In this document: in pieces, positions 1 to 6,904 of the stretch
Position numbering within the stretch: position 1 is the first letter of the stretch
Layout: every line of letters starts with the position of its first letter
Virus record (IMG/VR): IMGVR_UViG_3300044527_000091
Location: 1-34,260 of that record
Source: a virus
Strand: one strand, 5' to 3'
Length of the DNA: 34,260 nucleotides
Made by a program: the position numbers and the translations under genes
The notes under the pieces: generated by a model
Database searches by the model: none
What the model was told of the DNA's origin: nothing
What the model saw: the letters and a program-made list of their open reading frames with translations, nothing else

Positions 1-21
1 GAAACAGAAGACGTACTGTAA
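1..21 (+). CDS. C-terminal end of an upstream gene (partial)
   Basis: The first six codons read E-T-E-D-V-L and end in TAA, which overlaps the ATG of the next gene as TAATG. This is the coupling pattern used elsewhere in this genome, so the fragment is probably the tail of a plus-strand gene cut by the window edge. Nothing about its function can be said. Confidence 0.45.
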   Translation, partial: ETEDVL

Positions 22-716
22 TGAAGCTAATGCCAATCATTGATGGTGACATTCTCTGCTACCGTGTAGGCTTTGCCTGTAACGAGGAAACAGAGAAGGT
101 TGCTATCAGAACGATGGCAGACATGTTGGAGGAGCTGATCTTTATTGAACTCTCCTCTAACATCCATGTCGGTTACTTAACTGGTAAGGACAACTACAGA
201 CATGACATCGCTAAGACACAACCCTACAAAGGAAACAGAAAGGATGCGCCCAGGCCCGTACATCTTCATAGCCTTCGTGAGTACCTTATTACTGCTTGGG
301 ACTTCAGAGTGGCTGATGGACAAGAGGCTGATGATGCTATTGGAATCCATGCCACGCTAACCAGGGATAACTCAATTATCGTATCTATTGACAAAGACTT
401 AGACATGATCCCTGGTCATCACTACAATCCTGTCAAGAAGGATCATTACTACGTGAATGACAAAGTAGCACTTAAGAACTTCTATCGTCAGATCCTTACT
501 GGTGATAAGGTAGACAATGTACAGGGATTACGTGGTATTGGCCCTAAGAAGGCTGACAAGATCCTCGGTGACTTTGATACTGACCTAGCCATGTATGAGG
601 CTGTTCTGAAGGCCTATGACGGTGATGCTGAACGTGTGTTAGAGAACGGACAACTACTGTGGATTAGACGCAGGAAGGATGAAATATGGCAACCACCGAC
701 ACCATCGTCTACCTAG
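21..716 (+). CDS. 5'-3' exonuclease (FEN/T7 gp6-like)
   Basis: This is a flap/5'-3' exonuclease of the PIN-FEN superfamily, expected to remove RNA primers or degrade host DNA during replication. The N-terminal strand carries the metal ligand D9 (IIDGD). YKGNR is at residues 69-73. The acidic clusters QEADDAIG (101-108) and SIDKDLD (122-128) supply the active site. TGDKVDNVQGLRGIGPKKA (160-178) is the helix-3-turn-helix DNA-binding motif with its conserved Asp residues. At 231 residues it is small for the family but complete. The start overlaps the previous stop (TAATG). An in-frame ATG at 30 (MPIIDGD) is an alternative start. Its end overlaps the next gene by about 30 bases. Strong call on motifs. 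Confidence 0.9.
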   Translation: MKLMPIIDGDILCYRVGFACNEETEKVAIRTMADMLEELIFIELSSNIHVGYLTGKDNYRHDIAKTQPYKGNRKDAPRPVHLHSLREYLITAWDFRVADGQEADDAIGIHATLTRDNSIIVSIDKDLDMIPGHHYNPVKKDHYYVNDKVALKNFYRQILTGDKVDNVQGLRGIGPKKADKILGDFDTDLAMYEAVLKAYDGDAERVLENGQLLWIRRRKDEIWQPPTPSST

Positions 717-1003
717 AGTGGGTAGATGCTGTAGCCAGCTCAGGATGGCAACTAAAGGGTACTGGTTCGTTAGCAAAGTGTAAGTCTGTTGGGTTTATGA
801 CTCATGAGACTGATGATGAGGTACACCTAGCAGCAGCGATAGGAGAGAATGATTGTAATGCTGTCATGATCATTCCTAAGAGCTGGATAAGTAATTGGAC
901 GGAGATTGACATTGAAGCCTTCAAGCGCAAAAAACAAAGGAAGACTGCTGCAAAAGCTGGTGGTACAAAAGTTAAGAGACACTTTCAATCTAAGCGAACA
1001 TGA
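686..1003 (+). CDS. Conserved hypothetical phage protein
   Basis: A 105-residue protein of unknown function. It begins inside the exonuclease gene. It contains a pattern familiar from many podovirus early regions: an Asp/Trp-rich start, a C-x-SVGF segment, then an acidic stretch and an IPK motif (residues 63-65) before a strongly basic tail. The tail (about residues 75-105) is encoded by DNA that is also the N-terminus of the next gene in another frame. No catalytic motif is recognised. It may be a small accessory of the replication block. Confidence 0.6.
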   Translation: MATTDTIVYLEWVDAVASSGWQLKGTGSLAKCKSVGFMTHETDDEVHLAAAIGENDCNAVMIIPKSWISNWTEIDIEAFKRKKQRKTAAKAGGTKVKRHFQSKRT

Positions 1004-1337
1004 TTGCAAAAGCACACCAATGGGTACACAGGGCGAGGATGTCTGGCTCTCGACGAATGCACTGGAACGATTTAGGTACGGCGTTGAGTGCAAGAACAGA
1101 GCAAGAATTGCAGTCTACACTGACTACGAACAAGCAATACGGCACTGTGAAGGCAAAGACAAAGAACCCCTCTTAGTTATCAAGCAGAATAGATCTGATC
1201 CTTTAGCACTGGTTAGCCTTGATCACTTCATAGCAATAGTAGAGAAGGCAAAGCTTTGGGAAATACATCAGAAGCAGAAGACTGTAGAGGAAAGTAAACA
1301 AGCCACCAGGATGAGAAAGGTTTATGGCAAACATTAA
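912..1337 (+). CDS. PD-(D/E)XK nuclease, Holliday-junction-resolvase-like
   Basis: A small restriction-fold nuclease, likely to process recombination or replication intermediates. The N-terminal SSAKNKGRLLQKLV helix is followed by MGTQGEDV, whose Asp fits the first metal ligand, and by VECKNRARI, whose E-x-K fits the second half of the signature. The order (basic helix, GED, ECK) matches phage resolvase-like PD-(D/E)XK enzymes. The start is a TTG. The one at 912 has GGAG (901-904) seven bases upstream and is preferred to the TTG at 906, which sits directly against the GGAG. It overlaps the preceding gene by about 90 bases in another frame. The 3' end overlaps the ATG of thyX. Confidence 0.75.
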   Translation: MKPSSAKNKGRLLQKLVVQKLRDTFNLSEHDCKSTPMGTQGEDVWLSTNALERFRYGVECKNRARIAVYTDYEQAIRHCEGKDKEPLLVIKQNRSDPLALVSLDHFIAIVEKAKLWEIHQKQKTVEESKQATRMRKVYGKH

Positions 1338-2031
1338 AGTAGACTACATCGAACACATGGGCAATGACTTAACGGTAGTCAATGCTGCTCGTGTTAGCTT
1401 TGATAAAGAGTCAGAGGCTGTTGATTGGTATGACACAGAGCAAAGCAACCATTACTTTCCTTTACCTGTGTTAGATCCTAAAGATATCAAGCTGATTAAC
1501 TATCTAGCTAAGCACAACCATTGGAGTCCATTCAGTCATTGTTTCATTCAGTTTAGGATCAAAGCACCTATCTTCGTAGCTAGGCAGTTGATGAAGCATA
1601 CAGTAGGGTTAGCCTGGAATGAAGTCAGTAGACGCTATGTTGATAGCTCACCAGAGTTCTATCAGCCTACGTACTTCAGACGTAAAGCACCAAATGTCAA
1701 GCAAGGAAGTTCATCAGAACCGGTAAAAAGTCACACTGACTGGAACGCAACAGTTGACAAGTACACTGCTTACATGGTAACATTGTACGACCTAATGCTC
1801 AAGGAAGGTATTTGCCCTGAGCAAGCTAGGATGATACTCCCCCAATCCATGATGACTGAATGGTATTGGAGTGGGAGCCTTTACGCCTTTGCTAGAGTAT
1901 GTCAATTAAGGTTAGCAAAGGAAGCCCAAGCAGAGACAAGGATCGTTGCAGAGAACATCTGCCGAGTCTGCTCTGAAGTATTCCCTAATGCCTGGGATGC
2001 CTTAATGAATGGAGATGAAGATGAGCGATAG
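1324..2031 (+). CDS. thyX: Flavin-dependent thymidylate synthase ThyX
   Basis: ThyX makes dTMP from dUMP using FAD, NADPH and methylene-tetrahydrofolate, supplying thymidine for phage DNA. Visible signatures are the N-terminal VVNAARVSF, HNHWSPFSH (64-72), WNEVSRRYVD (98-107) and the C-terminal ARMILP...AQAETR block (168-206) with conserved Arg residues that bind dUMP. Odd point: the classical R-H-R-x7-S signature is replaced by R-Q-x2-K-H-T-x3-A-W-N-E-V-S (87-102), so the canonical RHR triad is not present as such. The length of 235 is normal. It belongs with the exonucleases and the ribonucleotide reductase in a nucleotide-supply operon. Confidence 0.93.
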   Translation: MANIKVDYIEHMGNDLTVVNAARVSFDKESEAVDWYDTEQSNHYFPLPVLDPKDIKLINYLAKHNHWSPFSHCFIQFRIKAPIFVARQLMKHTVGLAWNEVSRRYVDSSPEFYQPTYFRRKAPNVKQGSSSEPVKSHTDWNATVDKYTAYMVTLYDLMLKEGICPEQARMILPQSMMTEWYWSGSLYAFARVCQLRLAKEAQAETRIVAENICRVCSEVFPNAWDALMNGDEDER

Positions 2032-2329
2032 TAGGATTAGTTTTAATGTGACAATAATGTCAGAAGACACCGAAGAAGAACAGCAGTTCAATGCTGACTA
2101 TGGTCACCCACTAAGTCATATGGTTGAGATCCGTGCTACCTACGATAGTGGTGTTGCATGGCCTAAGTTGTTAGAGAAAGCTTGTGAAGCTATAGGTTCT
2201 TACTACGGTTACGATGTTAAGGATAAAGTATTCGTTGACCAGTTCGGAAAGATCGTTAACATCTTCGGACACGAAGATCCTGTAAACTACGAAACAGATT
2301 CAGACGCTGATGCGAATCCTGCTACTTGA
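2021..2329 (+). CDS. Hypothetical acidic phage protein
   Basis: About 102 residues, not recognised. The ATG at 2021 is chosen because GGAG at 2011-2014 lies six bases upstream. An ATG at 2009 would remove that site. The first codons overlap the end of thyX. The protein is acidic, starts with SDSRISFNVTIMSEDTEEEQ, has a central helix (KLLEKACEAIGSYYGYD) and ends in an Asp-rich tail. The codons of that tail overlap the start of the 3'-5' exonuclease. No enzymatic motif is seen. Confidence 0.65.
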   Translation: MSDSRISFNVTIMSEDTEEEQQFNADYGHPLSHMVEIRATYDSGVAWPKLLEKACEAIGSYYGYDVKDKVFVDQFGKIVNIFGHEDPVNYETDSDADANPAT

Positions 2330-3044
2330 CATCGAAACAGCACCTAATACGGTGTTTTGTTGGGGTTTGTTCCAACAGAACATCAGTATCAGTCAGATCG
2401 TAGACAGCAGTAGTGTTTTGTGTTGGTCCGCTAAGTGGTATCAAGGTGATCAGTTAATGTTCAGTAGTATCCTAAACGGTAAGAAGACTATGTTAAAGAA
2501 GATCCATAGTCTCTTAGATGAATGCGATGCTGTGGTACATTACAATGGAACTAGGTTTGACATACCAACACTTAACAAAGAGTTCCTTGAGGCTGGTATG
2601 TCTCCTCCAGCACCTTACCATCAGATTGATCTGTTAAAGACTGCTAGAAAGGAATTTAGGTTTCCTAGTAACAAGCTGGACTATGTTGCTAGGGCGTTAG
2701 GACTAGGTCAGAAGACTAAGCATGAAGGCTTTGAACTTTGGATCAAGTGTATGAACAAAGACAAAGCAGCATGGGAAGTCATGGAGCAGTACAACAAACA
2801 GGATGTCATATTGCTGGAGAAGGTTTATGAGCGATTTCTTCCCTGGATTCGAACCCACCCTAACGCCTCAGTCAACAAAGACCACCGAAGCTGTACACGA
2901 TGCTCTAGTATCAATCTACAGAGGAGAGGGTTTAGTACCTCACTCACAGGAAAGTACCAACGCTATCAATGCCAAGACTGCGGTGGGTGGCAACAACAAA
3001 GAAGGAGTGAACCAATTGCTGCCGAAATACTCAAACCAAGCTAA
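2310..3044 (+). CDS. DEDDy 3'-5' exonuclease with C-terminal zinc ribbon
   Basis: An RNase H-fold exonuclease that would act as a proofreading or DNA-processing 3'-5' exonuclease. Exo I is LLLDIETAP (D7, E9). Exo II is VVHYNGTRFDIPTL (76-87, D84). The final motif is YNKQD (Y161, D165), giving the DEDDy class. Residues 195-224 form a zinc ribbon (C195-x2-C198 and C221-x2-C224) that probably binds DNA. No polymerase domain is attached, so it may be a stand-alone exonuclease subunit. The zinc-ribbon codons overlap a possible longer version of the following gene. Confidence 0.82.
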   Translation: MRILLLDIETAPNTVFCWGLFQQNISISQIVDSSSVLCWSAKWYQGDQLMFSSILNGKKTMLKKIHSLLDECDAVVHYNGTRFDIPTLNKEFLEAGMSPPAPYHQIDLLKTARKEFRFPSNKLDYVARALGLGQKTKHEGFELWIKCMNKDKAAWEVMEQYNKQDVILLEKVYERFLPWIRTHPNASVNKDHRSCTRCSSINLQRRGFSTSLTGKYQRYQCQDCGGWQQQRRSEPIAAEILKPS

Positions 3045-3258
3045 ACAGGTTGGTGGTGATCATTACAAGCAGACAACACTACAACCTTGGGATGTTATCT
3101 CAGCATGGTCATTAGACCCTTGGTTAGCTAATGTTGTTAAGTACGTACAGAGACACCAACGAAAGAATGGTAGAGAAGATCTACTTAAAGCAGTACACTA
3201 TCTGGAGTATGTGATTGAGAACTATGATTTAGTAAAAAGTAAGTATTATAAGGAGTGA
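3016..3258 (+). CDS. DUF3310 family protein
   Basis: The region KQVGGDHYKQ...LQPWDVI...LAN.VKYV.RH..KNGREDLLKA.HYLE matches the DUF3310 family, common in phages and sometimes labelled nucleotide-kinase-like without firm proof. The start is uncertain. TTG at 3016 follows a strong GAAGGAG (3001-3007) by eight bases and gives an 80-residue protein that is almost only the domain. The GTG at 3007 overlaps that site. An ATG at 2827 with GGAGAAGG upstream would add 63 residues read through the exonuclease zinc-ribbon codons in another frame. The domain begins right where the exonuclease stops (3042-3044), which favours the short form. Confidence 0.75.
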   Translation: MLPKYSNQAKQVGGDHYKQTTLQPWDVISAWSLDPWLANVVKYVQRHQRKNGREDLLKAVHYLEYVIENYDLVKSKYYKE

Positions 3259-3260
3259 CT

Positions 3261-3437
3261 ATGGCTTTAACGATTCTGGACTTATTTGAAAAACTTAAGA
3301 GACTGGATGAAATATCTCTACTTGAGATATTGAACATAACAGCGGAAGAACTGGTAGACAGGTTTGAGGACAGAATCGAAGCCATGTTTGACCAACTTGT
3401 TGACGAAATAGATGACACCGAAGAGGACGAAGAATGA
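3261..3437 (+). CDS. Small acidic hypothetical protein
   Basis: A 58-residue acidic, helix-rich protein (leucine-rich LFEKLKRLDEISLLEIL, then an Asp/Glu tail). ATG 3261 is chosen because AAGGAG (3250-3255) lies five bases upstream. The in-frame GTG at 3255 is part of that site. It ends with an ATGA overlap onto the ribonucleotide reductase, so the two are probably translated together. Function unknown. It resembles a small coiled-coil accessory or inhibitor only in composition. Confidence 0.6.
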   Translation: MALTILDLFEKLKRLDEISLLEILNITAEELVDRFEDRIEAMFDQLVDEIDDTEEDEE

Positions 3438-5332
3438 AGTTAAATAACTACTCAAGTTTTATCCACAAAAGCCGCTACAGTCGTTTCATTGACGAACAAG
3501 GCAGACGTGAGAACTGGAGTGAAACAGTTGAACGCTACATGGGTTTCATGAAGAAACAACTGTTAGACAAACACAAGTATGAGATCCCACAACACATCTA
3601 TAAGACAGTGCATAAAGCAATCCTAAACATGGATGTAATGCCTTCGATGCGTTGTATGATGACTGCTGGAGAGGCACTTGAGCGTCAGAACATTGCTGGT
3701 TATAACTGTAGTTATCTGCCTATCGACGACCCTAAGTCCTTTGATGAGGCGATGTACATCCTCTTATGCGGTACAGGCGTTGGATTCTCAGTAGAGGCTA
3801 AGTATGTTAATCAACTACCTGAAGTCCCTGATCAGTTATTTGATAGTAAAACTACTATCGTGGTATCCGACAGCAAAGAGGGCTGGGCTAAAGCATTACG
3901 ACAACTCATTGCTTTACTATACGCTGGAGAAATTGCAACCTGGGATGTATCCAAAGTTAGACCTGCTGGCTCCAGACTTAAGACCTTTGGAGGCAGAGCT
4001 TCTGGTCCAGAACCCCTCGTTGAACTATTCAAATTTGTTATTAGGAAGTTCCAAGCGGCCAAAAATCGTCGTCTGTCGTCCCTTGAATGCCATGATATTC
4101 TGTGCAAGATCGGGGAGGTTGTTGTTGTGGGTGGTGTGCGGCGTTCTGCGATGATTTCTTTAAGCGATCTCAGTGATGATCGTATGGCACACGCTAAAGC
4201 AGGAGCATGGTGGGAACAACAAGGACAGCGTAGCCTTGCTAACAACTCTGCTGTGTATGATGTAAAGCCTTCAGTAGGACAGTTTATGCGTGAATGGTGT
4301 TCGATCTATGAAAGCCATTCAGGTGAACGTGGTATCTTTAACAGAGATGCATCGAAGAAGCAAGCAGCTATCAATGGCCGTAGAGACCCTAACCATGACT
4401 TTGGTACGAATCCTTGCTCAGAGATTATCCTTCGTCCTTACCAGTTCTGTAACCTCACAGAGGTCATTGTTCGTGATACGGACACACTTCAAGACTTGAT
4501 GTACAAAGTACGTGTAGCAGCGATTCTAGGCACTTGGCAGAGCACGATGACTACCTTTCCATACCTACGTAAGATCTGGGAAAAGAACACCGCTGAAGAG
4601 CGTCTATTGGGTGTATCGCTGACAGGTATCTACGATCATAAGCTACTGAATGATCCTGATGATAAAGCGTTACCAGCAAGATTGGAGATGTTGAAAAATG
4701 AAGCAATCATTGCTAACGAAGTTACAGCAAATGCTCTTAATATCCCTGTCTCTGCTGCTATCACTTGCGTCAAGCCTTCTGGTACTGTGTCTCAGCTTTG
4801 TGGCACTGCTTCTGGCATTCATCCTCAACATGCCCAGTATTACATTAGGCGTGTACGATCAGATAAAAAAGACCCTCTCACGGCGTTTATGATCGAACAA
4901 GGTATTCCTAGTGAACCTTGTGTGATGAGACCGGATAGCACTACCGTGTTCTCATTTCCTATGAAGGCTCCTGAAGGTGCTATCACCAGGGATGATGTTG
5001 ATGCTATAGCTCACCTTAACTTATGGCGTGTGTATCAGCTTCACTGGTGCGAACATAAACCTTCAGTGACTATCTCAGTTAATGAGAATGATTGGCCTAC
5101 TGTAGGTGCTTGGGTGTATGACAACTTTGATATCTGTACTGGTGTATCATTCCTGCCAATGGATGGGGGTACGTATAGGCAAGCTCCTTATGAGACATGC
5201 AGCAAGGAAGACTATGAAGCCTTGTTAGCTAAGATGCCAGTAAATATCAACTGGGATATGCTTAAGGAAAATGATGATAACGTTGAGGGTGCACAGCAGC
5301 TTGCCTGTGTAGCCGGTGTGTGTGAAATCTAG
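3434..5332 (+). CDS. Class II (adenosylcobalamin-dependent) ribonucleotide reductase
   Basis: Reduces ribonucleoside triphosphates to deoxynucleotides using a B12-generated radical, feeding phage DNA synthesis. It matches the monomeric RTPR type. C92 (YNCSYL) and C339 (QFCNLTE) form the redox pair. NPCSE (326-330) carries the thiyl Cys C328 with its Asn and Glu partners. GVRRSAMISLSD (234-245) and VKPSGTVSQLCG are conserved barrel segments. The C-terminal C625-x4-C630 pair passes electrons from thioredoxin. At 632 residues it is about 100 shorter than the Lactobacillus enzyme (739). It starts by an ATGA overlap with the preceding gene and is the last gene of this plus-strand block. Confidence 0.92.
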   Translation: MKLNNYSSFIHKSRYSRFIDEQGRRENWSETVERYMGFMKKQLLDKHKYEIPQHIYKTVHKAILNMDVMPSMRCMMTAGEALERQNIAGYNCSYLPIDDPKSFDEAMYILLCGTGVGFSVEAKYVNQLPEVPDQLFDSKTTIVVSDSKEGWAKALRQLIALLYAGEIATWDVSKVRPAGSRLKTFGGRASGPEPLVELFKFVIRKFQAAKNRRLSSLECHDILCKIGEVVVVGGVRRSAMISLSDLSDDRMAHAKAGAWWEQQGQRSLANNSAVYDVKPSVGQFMREWCSIYESHSGERGIFNRDASKKQAAINGRRDPNHDFGTNPCSEIILRPYQFCNLTEVIVRDTDTLQDLMYKVRVAAILGTWQSTMTTFPYLRKIWEKNTAEERLLGVSLTGIYDHKLLNDPDDKALPARLEMLKNEAIIANEVTANALNIPVSAAITCVKPSGTVSQLCGTASGIHPQHAQYYIRRVRSDKKDPLTAFMIEQGIPSEPCVMRPDSTTVFSFPMKAPEGAITRDDVDAIAHLNLWRVYQLHWCEHKPSVTISVNENDWPTVGAWVYDNFDICTGVSFLPMDGGTYRQAPYETCSKEDYEALLAKMPVNINWDMLKENDDNVEGAQQLACVAGVCEI

Positions 5333-5334
5333 AT

Positions 5335-5361
5335 AAAAAAAAGACCCCTGCAAAGGGGTCT
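5335..5361 (-). terminator. Rho-independent terminator of the minus-strand late block
   Basis: An 8-bp perfect stem (AGACCCCT / AGGGGTCT) closes a GCAA loop at 5342-5361. On the minus strand the stem is followed by eight T residues (A8 on the plus strand at 5335-5342), which is a textbook intrinsic terminator. On the plus strand no T run follows, so it should act mainly on transcripts coming leftward out of the endolysin gene. It sits between the two converging blocks. Confidence 0.85.
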
Positions 5362-5383
5362 ATAAAGGTCACTAAGGAAAACT

Positions 5384-5557
5384 ATGCCGAATATATGGGG
5401 TTGGTCTTTTCTATCAGGGTTTATGTTAGGGATTTGTTACTCTGATGATTTTGTCGTAGCTGACGAGGACGGATCTGAGGTTCTTCTGGAAGGGTTCTTT
5501 GTCTTCATCAACATTGCCATGTTCAGTTTTGTTATTGGATGGGCTAAGGAGGAATAA
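5384..5557 (+). CDS. Small putative two-TM membrane protein, antisense to endolysin tail
   Basis: A 57-residue reading frame starting ATG with AAGGA six bases upstream (TAAGGAAAACT-ATG). The translation has a hydrophobic N-terminal segment (IWGWSFLSGFMLGICY, 4-19), an acidic middle (DDFVVADEDGSE) and a second hydrophobic segment (GFFVFINIAMFSFVIGW, 37-53), ending WAKEE. This looks like a real two-span membrane protein. It follows the reductase gene on the same strand and runs antisense to the non-conserved tail of the endolysin. A role in lysis is possible but is only inferred from place and shape. Confidence 0.5.
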   Translation: MPNIWGWSFLSGFMLGICYSDDFVVADEDGSEVLLEGFFVFINIAMFSFVIGWAKEE

Positions 5558-5998
5558 TGTCGCCTCTGCTTCACGACGAAGAACAAGACCTCTGGATACT
5601 TTACCTGCTTCAAGATTCCAACGCTTTAGTTCTTGAACAGCTTCCTCCCATCTTTCTTGGTTTATTCTTGTTCGCATCGTGGATGCTCGGAGCCTAGCTG
5701 GTCCTAAGTTGTAAGTCCAGCTAACTATTGCAGCAGCTTTATTTTGGTGTTTCGTCAACACTGGACAGGCTTTGTAGACTTGAAGTAGGAACCTTTCTGC
5801 AGCAAGTTCAAACAATTCCTGTCCTCTTTCTTTTGAGATCTCAGGATCATCTAAGGTAACCCTATCACCATTTTCATACATTGTTGATCCCCAGCCTATG
5901 GTGGGGACGTTAGCACCGCATAGATAGGGTTTACTTCTCCAGCCTTCGAATCTCTTGATTAGTGGTTCAGCGATGGCGATTACTTTAGACAAGGACAT
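5426..5998 (-). CDS. Endolysin, GH24 lysozyme (muramidase)
   Basis: Cleaves the peptidoglycan glycan backbone to release progeny. The N-terminal FEGWRSKPYLCGANVPTIGWGST shows the T4/P22-type catalytic arrangement E18-x8-C27-x5-T33. Cys replaces the Asp of T4 lysozyme, as in many phage relatives. The helical C-lobe runs to about residue 150 (RGLVLRREAEATLFL). The last 40 residues look non-conserved and lie opposite a small plus-strand gene. There is no signal or SAR-type N-terminus, so export needs a holin. The start overlaps the HNH gene by 14 bases. It is the last gene of the late block. Confidence 0.9.
   Translation of the reverse strand: MSLSKVIAIAEPLIKRFEGWRSKPYLCGANVPTIGWGSTMYENGDRVTLDDPEISKERGQELFELAAERFLLQVYKACPVLTKHQNKAAAIVSWTYNLGPARLRASTMRTRINQERWEEAVQELKRWNLEAGKVSRGLVLRREAEATLFLLSPSNNKTEHGNVDEDKEPFQKNLRSVLVSYDKIIRVTNP
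5557..5697 (+). CDS. Possible 46-residue peptide, antisense to endolysin
   Basis: The ATG at 5557 overlaps the preceding stop as TAATG, and a strong AAGGAGG lies at 5546-5552. The product begins with an acidic amphipathic stretch and ends in a hydrophobic run (PPIFLGLFLFASWMLGA). It lies fully opposite the conserved endolysin core, so the frame could be open by chance. The good ribosome site and the coupling are the only positive evidence. Confidence 0.2.
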   Translation: MSPLLHDEEQDLWILYLLQDSNALVLEQLPPIFLGLFLFASWMLGA

Positions 5999-6440
5999 TG
6001 TTTTTCTTACTACAATTCTCTGATTCAGTTAATATTTGTAGATTCCAAGGAACATGAAGACCAGAAACAATAGAATTCTTTAAAGGTATAATATGATCAA
6101 CATGATGTGCTATACCAGTCTGAAAAGACTTTGCTTTAGCTATTTCATAAAACTCTTGAATCTGTACTAACTGTATCGGAGTTAACCACTTAGGACGGGC
6201 TTTCATTTTTCTTGTATATCCATCCATACAAGCTGCGTTATGTCTTGCGGAATTATCTAACTTCCACAGTTTTGCTCGCTCTTTATAAGAATCTTTGTTT
6301 TCTTCGTAGTTCTTCTTAGCCTTTTCATTGATCTTTTCTTTGTTCGCTAAGTAATACTGTCTTTTCTTTTCTCTCAAAACTTCCTTGTTCTTTTCTCTAT
6401 ATTTCCTGTCTTGCTCAGACTTTTTAGCTTTATCTATCAT
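5985..6440 (-). CDS. Free-standing HNH homing-type endonuclease
   Basis: The HNH core is HHVDHIIPLKNS...WNLQILTESEN-SKKN near the C-terminus (the HH/DH pair, then N, then the final Asn/Lys segment). The N-terminal half is very Lys/Glu-rich with imperfect repeats of about 16 residues around Y-x-x-N-K-E, probably a DNA-binding or helical region. ATG 6440 is chosen because it overlaps the upstream stop as ATGA. A TTG at 6458 is less likely. The gene lies between a holin-like gene and the endolysin, a typical landing place for a selfish intron-less homing endonuclease. Confidence 0.8.
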   Translation of the reverse strand: MIDKAKKSEQDRKYREKNKEVLREKKRQYYLANKEKINEKAKKNYEENKDSYKERAKLWKLDNSARHNAACMDGYTRKMKARPKWLTPIQLVQIQEFYEIAKAKSFQTGIAHHVDHIIPLKNSIVSGLHVPWNLQILTESENCSKKNNVLV

Positions 6441-6904
6441 TTCTTTGAAGACTCCCAAACTCTACCGACAAAATAGAACGATAGTATCATAGCTAACATA
6501 CCCTCATCAAAATCCGTCCAGCCTGTGATGAGTACATTAGTCCAAACACCATCTTGTAAGAAAGCTAAGTACAAACCTGCTATCTTCACAGCAGAATAAA
6601 AGAATACAAACCAGTACGTCACTGCTGGTCTAACCAAAGCAGATAGTGATGCTATCCACTTCCAAGCCTTGCTATCAGACTCTGCTTGTTGTTTGAATGC
6701 TTCACCGATAGCATCTAATTCATGCTCTTGTAGACGTTGGTGTCCCTGCTGTAGAGCAAACTCTGCTTGCATCTTAGCGATAGAGACTTCAACATCTAAC
6801 TTCTTTAGTTCATGCTCTCTTTCAAACTTCCTATCTAATATCTTAAGAAGCTCTGGAGCAAGTCTAAAAACACCACCGATCAGAGCACCAATGAGTTCAA
6901 ACAT
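6437..6904 (-). CDS. Putative holin-like membrane protein
   Basis: 155 residues. A hydrophobic, Gly-containing N-terminus (LIGALIGGVFRLAPELL), then a charged helical stretch (about 23-80, probably coiled coil), then two hydrophobic spans (VTYWFVFFYSAVKIAGLYLAFL and MLAMILSFYFVGRVW). The layout resembles phage three-span holins encoded next to an endolysin. The stop overlaps the next gene's start and the ATG overlaps the previous stop, so it is coupled on both sides. Holin activity is inferred from position and topology only. Confidence 0.55.
   Translation of the reverse strand: MFELIGALIGGVFRLAPELLKILDRKFEREHELKKLDVEVSIAKMQAEFALQQGHQRLQEHELDAIGEAFKQQAESDSKAWKWIASLSALVRPAVTYWFVFFYSAVKIAGLYLAFLQDGVWTNVLITGWTDFDEGMLAMILSFYFVGRVWESSKK

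Noticed and set aside
3804-4892. Several open frames inside the reductase gene on both strands
   Set aside because: They are shadows of a strongly conserved gene and lack ribosome sites.
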